A program made the translations under genes and the position numbers. The notes beneath the pieces were generated by a model, which did not search any database, was not told the DNA's origin, and saw only the letters and a list, made by a program, of their open reading frames with translations. From contig CAVRTM010000001.1 of NCBI GenBank assembly GCA_963724015.1, positions 186,001 through 250,000 of the forward strand: a stretch of 64,000 nt of DNA, read 5' to 3'. The DNA comes from CAVRTM01 sp963724015 (GTDB lineage: Bacteria; Actinomycetota; Actinomycetes; Actinomycetales; Dermatophilaceae). Shown here one piece after another: positions 25,798-33,662 of the stretch (position 1 is its first letter; each line of letters opens with the position of its first letter).

Positions 25798-26148
25798 GTG
25801 CTGATGACCCGGGAGGACTTCGAGGAAGCCGTGGGTGACGCCCTGGACGCCGTTCCCGCCGAGCTGCTCGACCTGATGGACAACGTCGTCTTCCTGTGCG
25901 AGGACGAGCCGCCGGCTGGAGACCCCGACCTGCTGGGCGTGTACGACGGCGTGCCGCTCACCGAGCGTGACGGCTTCTGGGCTGCCGGCTCGCTCCCCGA
26001 CCGGATCACCATCTTCCGCGGCCCCACGCTGCGGATGTGCACCACCCGCGACGAGGTGCTGCATGAGGTCGCCATCACCGTCGTCCACGAGATCGCCCAC
26101 CACTTCGGGATCGACGACGACCGCCTGCACGAGCTCGGCTGGGCCTGA
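25798..26148 (+). CDS. Zincin-like metallopeptidase (MTP type 1, DUF1025-like)
   Basis: A 116-residue minigluzincin-like protein. The C-terminus has VVHEIAHHFGIDDDRLHELGW, where HExxHxxGxxDxxxH provides the zinc ligands. The N-terminal half is FEEAVGDALDAVPAELLDLM. Substrate is unknown; small members of this family are found widely in actinobacteria. GTG 25798 has GGGAGGGTGG just upstream. An in-frame ATG six bases later (at 25804) is also possible. It follows the qcrB terminator and precedes a small P-loop kinase by 61 bp. Confidence 0.85.
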   Translation: MLMTREDFEEAVGDALDAVPAELLDLMDNVVFLCEDEPPAGDPDLLGVYDGVPLTERDGFWAAGSLPDRITIFRGPTLRMCTTRDEVLHEVAITVVHEIAHHFGIDDDRLHELGWA

Positions 26149-26209
26149 GCACGGCAGCATGGTGGCGCGGCATGCGGGGAAGCTCGCTTCTCGGGCAGAA
26201 TGGGCGATC

Positions 26210-26774
26210 GTGGGCGACGTGATCGTGGTGACGGGGCCGCCGGGCGCGGGCAAGTCCACGGTCGCTGCGCTGCTGGCCGATCGCGTCACCCCGAGTGCGT
26301 TGGTCTGCGGCGATGACTTCTACGGCTTCCTGCGCAAGGGTGCGGTCGCACCGTGGCTCCCGGAAGCACAGTCCCAGAACACCGCAGTTACGGAAGCCGC
26401 GGCGGCGGCCGCCGGCCGCATGGCCCGGTACTGCCATGTGGTCTACGACGGAGTCATCGGGCCCTGGTTCCTGCCGACCTTTGTCGACACGTCGACGCTC
26501 GAGCGTGTCCACTACGCGGTTCTTCTCCCGCCACTCGAGGTATGTCTTCGCCGTGTCCGGGTCCGCACCGGGCACGGGTTCACCGATCTTGTCGCCGCCG
26601 AACACATGTGGCACGACTTTCACCACGCGGCAGTGGATCGACGCCACGTGTTCGGCGAGGTCGCCACCCCAGCCGAACTCGCAGACCGCATCATCGAGCG
26701 CGCAAGCGCCGCCACGATTGCCGTCGCAAAAGCCCTTCCGACCCGCGCAGATCCGTTGCCGAGCCACGGCCTGA
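26210..26774 (+). CDS. Small P-loop kinase/ATPase, 3' end uncertain
   Basis: A P-loop kinase-like protein: DVIVVTGPPGAGKSTVAALL (Walker A at the very N-terminus), VCGDDFYGFLRKGAVAPWLP, then YDGVIGPWFLPTFVD and RRVRVRTGHGFTD. The core domain ends with AELADRIIERASAA at about 26715. Its frame then stays open until 28405, across the whole L,D-transpeptidase gene on the other strand, which is improbable for a real C-terminus. A stop at 26774 in a neighbouring frame is my choice for the end. GTG 26210. The closest families are uridine/adenylate-kinase-like ATPases and zeta toxins. Substrate unknown. Confidence 0.6.
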
Positions 26775-26893
26775 CGCGAGCTCACGGCTCCGATCCGCCT
26801 GCAGGAGAAGGTCCTGGACCCAGCGGGAGAAGTCGGCCGCTCGTGAGGTCCACGCTCATTCGCTCCACGAGCCGATCAGCGGTCCCCGCCATG

Positions 26894-28218
26894 TCAGGCC
26901 AGGGCGCTCTGGGCCTTCCAGCCGGCGTAGCTGTAGACCCAGACCCCGATGCCCTCGGTGGGCTTGAAGGCGCGGGTGGAACCGGTGAACTTCACGACGT
27001 CCCCCATCTTGGAGTGGGTGAACATCCAGTGCGCATCAGCCGGCGCCATGTTGGTGCAGCCGTGCGACACGTTGGCGGTGCCCTGAGCCGACGTGGACCA
27101 CGGCGCGGAGTGGATGAACTCCCCCGTCCAGGTCAGGCGCATGTTCCACTTGGTGTGGATCTTGTAGTAGTTGGGGTCGCCCTTGGGGATGCCGACCGTG
27201 GCCGAGTCCATGGTCAGCGCGCTGCTGCGCTCGATGATCACCTTCGTGCCGTAGCGGGTCTCGGTCTTCGGCCCCGGCTTGCCGGTGCTGACCTTGAACG
27301 TCCGCAGGGTGCGCCCGTCCTGGGTCACCGTCATCCGGTGCGTCTTCATGTTCACCGTGCTGACCATCGCCGAGCCGACGGTGAAGCTCGTCGAGGCGTC
27401 GTTGGCGACGTACTTGCCCTCACCGGTCTGCACGCCCGTGAGGGGCGTCGACAGCGTCACGCGGGTGCCCGGCTTCCAGAATGCCGCCGGCCGCCACATC
27501 AGCTGCCGGTTGTCCAGCCAGCCCCACGAGCCGGTCTGTCGCGGCGACGTCGTCACCTTGACCCGCTTCTCCACCTCGGCACGCATCGCCTTGGTCATCA
27601 CCTGCGAGTCGAACTGCACGATCACCGGCATGCCGACACCGACCGTGCCTCCGTTCGGGATCACGGTGTAGGTCGCCGTGACGGCCGGCTTGACCGTCCG
27701 GAACGTCGAGGTCGTGGTCGACGCCGTGCCGTCAGGACCGGTGCTCCTGGCCGTGACGGTGTAGGCCGTGTCCGGGCGCAGCAGCCCCGAGGACGCCCAC
27801 GCGGAGGCCTTCTTCCTCATCGACCCGGGCACAGCCCTGCCGGTCGCGTCCGTCACCGTGACCGACTGCAAGCTCCCGGAGGTCGCCACCACCGTGACCG
27901 GGTCACCCGGCCGGACACCCGTGGCGCGGTCGGCCGGGACGGTCTTCAGCACCGCAGGAGTGGTCTGCGGCGTTGGCTGCCGGCTGGCTCGAGGCCGCCT
28001 GCCCGTTCGTCGCGCCGCCGCGCCCCGCCGGGCGTCGACGTCGTCGCACCGTCGTTGCACGCACTGGACAGCAGCACCGCGGCCACCAGGGCACCGGCGC
28101 TGCCCCAGGGCCGCCCCGACCGAACCACGCTCTTCGCCACGTCCCACGACCTCACGCGTCCCCGGCTCTCGCCGGCGGTTGATGGCGACCGCCCTCCCCG
28201 GGGCCGGCTCACCGACAT
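26894..28218 (-). CDS. L,D-transpeptidase lipoprotein with Ig-like domains (frameshifted as read)
   Basis: Forms 3-3 crosslinks in peptidoglycan. The YkuD catalytic domain at the C-terminus has VSHGCTNMAPADAHWMF with the catalytic Cys and His, and IHSAPWSTSAQGTANV just before. Preceding Ig-like domains (VIPNGGTVGVGMPVIVQFDS) match mycobacterial LdtMt2. From ATG 28218 the start, MSVSRPRGGRS, leads to VAAVLLSSACNDGATTSTPG with a lipobox (LSSAC). Two one-base breaks between about 27965 and 28035 separate the lipobox from the domains; an intermediate linker reads ATNGQAASSQPAANAA. It lies between the two respiratory operons. Confidence 0.85.
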
Positions 28219-28282
28219 GACGCCTGGCACGTGGAGTGTGCGTGTGCTGGACATCACCGCCCACATCACGTCATGCAAACGC

Positions 28283-28317
28283 CGCAGGCCGGACCAGAAT
28301 ACCTGGCCCGGCCTGCG
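28283..28317 (-). terminator. Hairpin terminator after ctaF
   Basis: Inverted repeat CGCAGGCCGG-A-CCAG / CTGG-C-CCGGCCTGCG with loop AATAC, 12 bp beyond the ctaF stop. No T-run. It probably ends the ctaCDF message. Confidence 0.7.
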
Positions 28318-28328
28318 TCCCATGGATC

Positions 28329-28730
28329 TCAGACGGCGTTTTCCCCGCGGAAGTACTCGAAGGTCCACCCGACCAACGCCATGCCACCGACGACGGCACC
28401 GATGATGAGCAGCCACCACCCGACGGCCAGACCGAGGAACATCAGCGCGGCGCCTGCGGCCAGCGGCAGCGGCCACCAGCTGTGCGGGCTGAAGAAGCCG
28501 TACTCGCCCTCGGCCGCGGAGATCGGGGCCGCCGGGTCGTCCTCGGGCCGGTCGTCCAGCTTGCGGGCCGTCCACCAGAGGTAGAACCCGACCAGCGCCG
28601 ACAGCCCGGCCGCGAGGAACAGGCCGGCGACACCGACCGGCTCCTGCCAGTGGGTGAAGTAGCCGTAGATGATGCCGAACGGCGCGAAGATGAACGCGCC
28701 CCCGCCGAACAGCCAGTACTCGACCTTCAT
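28329..28730 (-). CDS. ctaF: Cytochrome c oxidase subunit IV, actinobacterial type
   Basis: A 133-residue, four-helix membrane protein specific to actinobacterial aa3 oxidases. It starts MKVEYWLFGGGAFIFAPFGI with the first helix, has a cytoplasmic acidic loop RPEDDPAAPISAAEGEYGFF, and then SPHSWWPLPLAAGAALMFLG. It stabilises the interface of the oxidase with the bcc complex in supercomplexes. ATG 28730 is 3 bp after the ctaD stop, so translation is coupled. No frame break. A hairpin terminator follows. Confidence 0.92.
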   Translation of the reverse strand: MKVEYWLFGGGAFIFAPFGIIYGYFTHWQEPVGVAGLFLAAGLSALVGFYLWWTARKLDDRPEDDPAAPISAAEGEYGFFSPHSWWPLPLAAGAALMFLGLAVGWWLLIIGAVVGGMALVGWTFEYFRGENAV

Positions 28731-28733
28731 GGC

Positions 28734-30521
28734 TCAGCTCTCCCTGCTCGTCTTGTGCGCACCGCTGCTGCCGCCGGACGGGGCGGCGAGGTCACCCTTG
28801 TCGTCCAGGTCCGGCTCGCCCAGCAGGCTGTCCAGCACGCCCTTGTCGGCGATCGGGTCGTCCAGCGCGGCCACCTCGGGGTGGTGCAGGTCGAACGCCG
28901 GCCGCTCGGAGCGGATGCGCGGGATCGACTCGAAGTTGTGCCGCGGCGGCGGGCACGAGGTGGCCCACTCCAGCGACGCGCCGTAGCCCCACGGGTCGTC
29001 GGTCTCGACCATCGGCGCGGTGCGCCAGGTCTTCCAGACGTTGTACAGGAACGGCAGCGTGGACAGCCCCAGCAGCAACGCGCCGGCACTGGAGACCTGG
29101 TTCATCCAGGTGAAGCCGTCCTCGGGCAGGTAGTCCGCGTAACGACGCGGCATCCCGACCACGCCCAGCCAGTGCTGGATCAGGAAGGTGGTGTGGAACC
29201 CGATGAACAGCATCCAGAAGTGGATCTTGCCGAGCGTCTCGTCGAGCATCCGGCCGGTGAACTTGGGCCACCAGAAGTAGAACCCGGCGAACATCGCGAA
29301 CACCACCGTGCCGAACACGACGTAGTGGAAGTGCGCCACGACGAAGTAGGAGTCGGACAGGTGGAAGTCCAGCGCCGGGCTGGACAGGATGATGCCGGTC
29401 AGGCCGCCGAACAGGAACGTCACCAGGAAGCCGATCGCCCACAGCATCGGGGTCTCGAAGGTCAGCGACCCGCCCCACATCGTGCCGATCCAGTTGAAGA
29501 ACTTCACCCCCGTGGGCACCGCGATCAGCATCGTCATGATCGCGAAGAACGGCAGCAACACCTGGCCGGTGGCGTACATGTGGTGCGCCCACACCGACAC
29601 CGACAGCGCCGCGATCGCGATCGTGGCCAGGACCAGCGTCTTGTAGCCGAAGATCGGCTTGCGGGAGAAGACCGGCAGGATCTCGCTGATGATGCCGAAG
29701 AACGGCAGCGCGATGATGTAGACCTCGGGGTGGCCGAAGAACCAGAACAGGTGCTGCCACAGCAGCGCCCCGCTGTTCGAGGGGTCGAAGACGTGGGCAC
29801 CCATGCGCCGGTCGGCACCCAGCGCGAGCAGCGCGGAGGCCAGCACCGGGAAGGCCATCAGCACCAGGATCGAGGTCACGAGGACCGTCCAGGTGAAGAT
29901 CGACATCCGGAACATCGTCATGCCGGGGGCACGCAGGCAGATGATCGTGGTGATGAAGTTGACCGCACCGAGGATCGTGCCGAAGCCGGCGAGGGCCAGC
30001 CCGAAGACCCACAGGTCACCACCGAGCCCCGGGCTGTACGACGTGTCGGACAGCGGTGCGTAGGCGAACCACCCGAAGGCGGCGGCGCCCTGCGGGGTGA
30101 GGAACCCGGCGCTGGCGATCAGGCCACCGAACAGGTAGAGCCAGTAGGCGAACATGTTCAGCCGCGGGAACGCCACGTCCGGCGCGCCGATCTGGATCGG
30201 CATCAGCGCGTTGGCGAACCCGGCGAACAGCGGTGTCGCGAACAGCAGCAGCATGATCGTGCCGTGCATCGTGAACAGCTGGTTGTACTGCTCCGGGTTG
30301 TCCACGACCTGCAGGCCGGGCTCGACCAGCTCGGCGCGGATCAGCAGGGCCAGCAGGCCACCGATCATGAAGAAGACGAACGAGGAGATGAAGTACAGGT
30401 TGCCGATGACCTTGTGGTCGGTCGTGGTGACCCACTTGACCACGGTCTGCCCGGGCGAGAGCTTTCGTCGGCTCGTCACCTCCTGCAGGAGGCTCTCCGG
30501 TTCGGTGGTGAGTATCGCCAT
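28734..30521 (-). CDS. ctaD: Cytochrome c oxidase subunit I
   Basis: The 595-residue catalytic heme-copper subunit. It carries low-spin heme a and the heme a3-CuB site. WFFGHPEVYIIALP holds the CuB His and the crosslinked Tyr, and HHMYATG gives the other two CuB ligands. The heme ligands are in VAHFHYVVFG. It has twelve transmembrane helices and an extended C-terminus. ATG 30521 shares one base with the ctaC stop (TAATG), so the operon is ctaC-ctaD-ctaF. This is the clearest intact gene of the respiratory set. Confidence 0.97.
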   Translation of the reverse strand: MAILTTEPESLLQEVTSRRKLSPGQTVVKWVTTTDHKVIGNLYFISSFVFFMIGGLLALLIRAELVEPGLQVVDNPEQYNQLFTMHGTIMLLLFATPLFAGFANALMPIQIGAPDVAFPRLNMFAYWLYLFGGLIASAGFLTPQGAAAFGWFAYAPLSDTSYSPGLGGDLWVFGLALAGFGTILGAVNFITTIICLRAPGMTMFRMSIFTWTVLVTSILVLMAFPVLASALLALGADRRMGAHVFDPSNSGALLWQHLFWFFGHPEVYIIALPFFGIISEILPVFSRKPIFGYKTLVLATIAIAALSVSVWAHHMYATGQVLLPFFAIMTMLIAVPTGVKFFNWIGTMWGGSLTFETPMLWAIGFLVTFLFGGLTGIILSSPALDFHLSDSYFVVAHFHYVVFGTVVFAMFAGFYFWWPKFTGRMLDETLGKIHFWMLFIGFHTTFLIQHWLGVVGMPRRYADYLPEDGFTWMNQVSSAGALLLGLSTLPFLYNVWKTWRTAPMVETDDPWGYGASLEWATSCPPPRHNFESIPRIRSERPAFDLHHPEVAALDDPIADKGVLDSLLGEPDLDDKGDLAAPSGGSSGAHKTSRES

Positions 30522-31391
30522 TACTTGCTGCTTCCTGTTGCTGCTGCGCTGTCGCCGGGGAGGTACTGCTGCTGCCCTCGCTCCAGGGACTCACGGCTGA
30601 GGCTGTTGTCCAGCGCGCCGATGTTGCCGGCGGCGCGGAGCTGGGCCAGGTGGGCGTCGTACGCCTGCTGCGACACGACCTTGACCTGGAACAGCATCTG
30701 GGAGTGGTAGGCCCCGCACAGCTCGGCGCACTTGCCCTGGAAGGTGCCGGTCTCGGTCGGGACGATCTCGAACCGGTTGACCTTGCCCGGGATCATGTCG
30801 AGCTTCTGCAGGAACTGCGGCACCCAGAACGAGTGGATGACGTCACGCGCGGTCAGCACGAACTAGACGCGCTTGTTGACCGGCAGGTACATGGTCGGAA
30901 GGGTCTTCTGGACACCGGGCTTGCCGGTGAGCTCGGCCATGGTGCCCGACTCGTAGGTCTTGGCCTCGACGTAGTTGAAGTCCCAGCTCCATTGCTTGCC
31001 AACCACGTTCACCGTCACGTCGGGCTTCTGCGAGACGTCCAGCAGCGCGGTCTGGTCACGCGCGGTGTAGAAGAACAGCACCGCCACCATGAACAGCGGC
31101 ACGACGGTGTAGAGGATCTCGATCGGCACGTTGTAACGCAGCTGCTCGGGCAGTCCGACGTCGTCCTTCTTGCGTCGGTAGGCCACCACGCACCACGCCG
31201 GTCAGGCCCCACACCAGCACGCCGACCGAGAGCGCAGCGATCCAGGACCAGTTCCAGAGGCTGGTGACCAGGGCGGAGTTCTCGGTCACGCCGTGGGGCA
31301 GGTAGCCGCGTCTGAGCTGCTCGCCGCAGCCGCTGAGGACCAGGGCGCACGCCACGGCGAGACCGGTCAGGGTCAGGCCCCGACGCTTCAC
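30521..31391 (-). CDS. ctaC: Cytochrome c oxidase subunit II with in-frame TAG and one frame break
   Basis: Membrane-anchored CuA subunit that takes electrons from QcrC. From GTG 31391 the N-terminus KRRGLTLTGLAVACALVLSG has a lipobox-like LSGC. SLWNWSWIAALSVGVLVWG follows as the first helix. A frame break near 31190 precedes AYRRKKDDVGLPEQLRYNVP and the second helix. The cupredoxin domain then reads to NKRV, where a TAG at 30863-30865 interrupts it, and resumes in the same frame at FVLTARDVIHSFWVPQF. The CuA motif GKCAELCGAYHSQM is intact. Relatives have Glu or Gln at the TAG, one substitution away. Confidence 0.88.
30863..30865 (-). other. ctaC: In-frame amber codon inside ctaC
   Basis: On the minus strand the codons read GTC TAG TTC GTG, that is NKRV-stop-FVLTARDV, without any change of frame. 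The two halves are one cupredoxin domain. A G-to-T or C-to-T change from GAG or CAG would give it. Confidence 0.85.
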
Positions 31392-31505
31392 TGGCGCGGG
31401 AGTGTCATCGTGCCGACGCAAGGTGCGCACCTTCCAGTTTTGACGTACTTCCAACGGCGCAAACCCTACTCCAGCGGGGGTGACCCGTCCGTCCCAGGGT
31501 CGGGC

Positions 31506-31511
31506 TACGGT
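31506..31511 (+). promoter_or_regulatory. -10 element TACGGT for a leaderless start
   Basis: TACGGT ends 6 nt before GTG 31518, which would make the transcript leaderless. The region is divergent from ctaC. Confidence 0.45.
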
Positions 31512-31517
31512 CACGGT

Positions 31518-32702
31518 GTGTCCCCCACTCCTGAGGCGTCCGTCGGCCGCGCGCTGCTGGACGCCTCGGCGGCTCCGCTGCTGCCCGCCGCCCGCGACAC
31601 GCTGCTGGCCGCGCTCGACGCCGGGTGGGCCGACCCGCGCCGCCTCCACGCCGAGGGGCGGCAGGCTCGCGCGCTGCTGGACCGGGCCCGCGAGGTGGTC
31701 GCAGCCGGGTTGGGCGTGCGGCCGCCCGAGCTGTCGTTCCTGCCCTCGGGCCCGGTCGCGCTGCGAGCGGGGTGCGAGGGGCTGCTGCACGCCGGGCGCC
31801 GCCGGGGCGCCCGGCTGGTCGCCCCGGCCGTCGAGCACTCCGGCGTCCTCACCCTCGGCCGCCACCACGCGGCCACGGCCGGCGACCCCGACCGTTTCGA
31901 GGAGGTCCCGGTGGACCGGCTCGGGCGGGTCTACCTCGAGGCGCTCGACAGCGCCCTGGCCGCGCCGGGGACGGTGGCCGCGGCGGTCCAGGCGGCCAAC
32001 GGCGAGGTGGGCACGCGGCAGCCGCTGGCCGAGGCGTGGCAGCGCGCCTCAGCCCGCGGCGTACCGCTGCTGGTGGACGCCATGGCCTCGCTGGGACGCG
32101 ACGCGCCCCCCACGGCGTACGACGTGCTGGCCGGCGACGCCCGCTCGTGGGGCGGCCCCGCCGGCGTTGGCGTGCTGGTCGTCCCCGAGCGCACCCGGTG
32201 GCGCCGGCCCGGCCCGGCCAGCGAGCTCGAGGGCGGGCGCACCGACGCCGAGCCGGTGGTCGCCCTGGCCCTGGCCGCCGCCGAGGCCTGGCAGCAGACC
32301 GAGGCGACCCGCGCGACCGAGCAGGCCCGCGCCGCCGCGCTGGTCGACCGGATCCGCGCCGTGGTCGCGGACATCCCCGACACCGAGGTCGTCGGCGACC
32401 CGGTCGACCGGCTGCCGCACGTGGTGACCTTCTCCTGCCTGTACGTCGACGGCGAGGCGCTCGTGGGCGAGCTGGACCGGCGCGGGTTCGCCGTGGCGTC
32501 CGGCTCGGCCTGCACCTCGAGCACGCTCGAGCCGAGCCACGTCCTGGCGGCGATGGGGGTGCTCACCCACGGCAACGTGCGCGTCACCCTCCCGCTGGAG
32601 GCCGTGGCGCCCCGCCGCGCCAACGAGGTGGAGCGGTTCCTCGCGGTGCTGCCCGACGCGGTGGCGGCCGTCCGAGCCGAGCTCGGGGCGGCAGGCCTGT
32701 GA
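31518..32702 (+). CDS. Cysteine-desulfurase-like protein lacking the PLP lysine
   Basis: A 394-residue fold-type-I aminotransferase class V protein that aligns with NifS/IscS. The persulfide loop ASGSACTSSTLEPS with its active-site Cys, VEHSGVL (His) and the NGEVGTRQP loop are retained. However, the lysine that binds PLP is absent: where IscS has HK-x-x-GP the sequence is DARSWGGPAGVGVLV. The phosphate-binding TSGGTE is PSGPVALR, and the Gln after VDA is missing. It may therefore be a persulfide carrier rather than a true desulfurase. The stop overlaps the TusA-like gene by 4 bp. Confidence 0.85.
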   Translation: MSPTPEASVGRALLDASAAPLLPAARDTLLAALDAGWADPRRLHAEGRQARALLDRAREVVAAGLGVRPPELSFLPSGPVALRAGCEGLLHAGRRRGARLVAPAVEHSGVLTLGRHHAATAGDPDRFEEVPVDRLGRVYLEALDSALAAPGTVAAAVQAANGEVGTRQPLAEAWQRASARGVPLLVDAMASLGRDAPPTAYDVLAGDARSWGGPAGVGVLVVPERTRWRRPGPASELEGGRTDAEPVVALALAAAEAWQQTEATRATEQARAAALVDRIRAVVADIPDTEVVGDPVDRLPHVVTFSCLYVDGEALVGELDRRGFAVASGSACTSSTLEPSHVLAAMGVLTHGNVRVTLPLEAVAPRRANEVERFLAVLPDAVAAVRAELGAAGL

Positions 32703-32944
32703 CCGGCATCGAGGTCGACGCCCGCGGCCTGCGCTGTCCCCTGCCGGTGATCCGGCTCGCCGCCGCCACCCGCGACGCCGCCGCCGGCACCGTCGTCACC
32801 GTCCTCGCCACCGACCCGGCCGCGCGCCACGACGTACCCGCGTGGTGCCGGATGCGCGGCCAGGAGCTGCGGACCGTCGCGGACGAGGTCGACCCCGACG
32901 GGTCGGCGTACCAGCGGTTCGTGGTGGTCGTCGGCGCGCCGTAG
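32699..32944 (+). CDS. TusA/SirA-family sulfur carrier
   Basis: An 81-residue TusA-fold sulfur carrier. RGLRCPLPVIRLA contains the family CPxP with the persulfide-forming Cys. It ends AYQRFVVVVGAP. GTG 32699 overlaps the desulfurase-like stop by 4 bp, so the two are one transcript and presumably one relay. In other actinobacteria these two are sometimes fused in one protein, as I recall. Sulfur acceptors are unknown. It converges on aat with a 4-bp gap. Confidence 0.88.
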   Translation: MTGIEVDARGLRCPLPVIRLAAATRDAAAGTVVTVLATDPAARHDVPAWCRMRGQELRTVADEVDPDGSAYQRFVVVVGAP

Positions 32945-32948
32945 CCGC

Positions 32949-33653
32949 TCAGGCGCCGGTGCCCGCGGGGACCGGCTGCTCCCTCCACGGCTCGGGAAGG
33001 GGCCGCGCCAGCGCCGCCTCGAGGCGGCGGCAGTAGTCCGCGCGCGGCACCTCCCGGACGCCGAGGCTCTCCAGGTGCGGGGTGGCCCACTGCACGTCCA
33101 TCAGCCGCCGGGAGTCGCCGTCGGCGAAGACGACGTCGGCGAGGGCGACCAGCGCGACCTTCGAGGCGTCCGTGGCGTGGTGGAACATCGACTCACCGGC
33201 AAAGAGGCCGCCGACGGCGAGCCCGTAGAGGCCGCCGACCAGCTCGCCGTCGCGCCAGGCCTCGACCGAGTGCGCCCAGCCCAGGCGGTGCAGCTCGGCG
33301 TAGGCACGGGCGATCGCGGGGGTGATCCAGCGCCCGTCCCGGGCCGGGTCGGCGCACGCCGCGACGACCTCGTCGAACGCGGTGTCGACCCTCGTCTCGA
33401 ACGTGCGGCAGGCCTTGCGCAGCGACCGGCTGACCCGCAGCTCCCCCGGCAGCAGCACCCCCCGCGGGTCCGGTGACCACCAGCCGAGGGGTGGGGCGCC
33501 GTCCGGGCCGACGCCCATCGGGAACAGGCCGGTGCGGTACGCCGCGAGCAGCGTGCCCGGCGCCAGGTCGGCGCCGACGCCGACGAGGTCCTCACCGGGG
33601 TCCGCGCGCTCCAGCGTCAGCCGCCAGGAGGAGGCGGGAGGCTCGACCGGCAT
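32949..33653 (-). CDS. aat: Leucyl/phenylalanyl-tRNA-protein transferase
   Basis: Adds Leu or Phe from tRNA to N-terminal Lys or Arg of proteins, making an N-degron for ClpS/ClpAP. The 234 residues have the family motifs YRTGLFPMGV, GWWSPDPRGVLLP, WITPAIARAYAELHRLGWAHS and GGLYGLAVGGLFAGESMFH, ending with LMDVQWATPHLESLG. No frame break. ATG 33653 is used because MPVEPPASSW precedes the conserved core; there is no Shine-Dalgarno. It ends next to the TusA-like gene and is close behind adoK on the same strand (9 bp). Confidence 0.94.
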   Translation of the reverse strand: MPVEPPASSWRLTLERADPGEDLVGVGADLAPGTLLAAYRTGLFPMGVGPDGAPPLGWWSPDPRGVLLPGELRVSRSLRKACRTFETRVDTAFDEVVAACADPARDGRWITPAIARAYAELHRLGWAHSVEAWRDGELVGGLYGLAVGGLFAGESMFHHATDASKVALVALADVVFADGDSRRLMDVQWATPHLESLGVREVPRADYCRRLEAALARPLPEPWREQPVPAGTGA

Positions 33654-33662
33654 GCCGTCGGG

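Noticed and set aside
25967..28405. Very long plus-strand open frame as a single 812-residue protein
   Set aside because: The first part is the shadow frame of the zincin gene and the last 1.5 kb is antisense to a recognisable L,D-transpeptidase; only the P-loop kinase portion is protein-like.
28236..30710. 824-codon plus-strand open frame
   Set aside because: Antisense to ctaD and ctaF; low-complexity Arg/Glu/Gln composition and no family motif.
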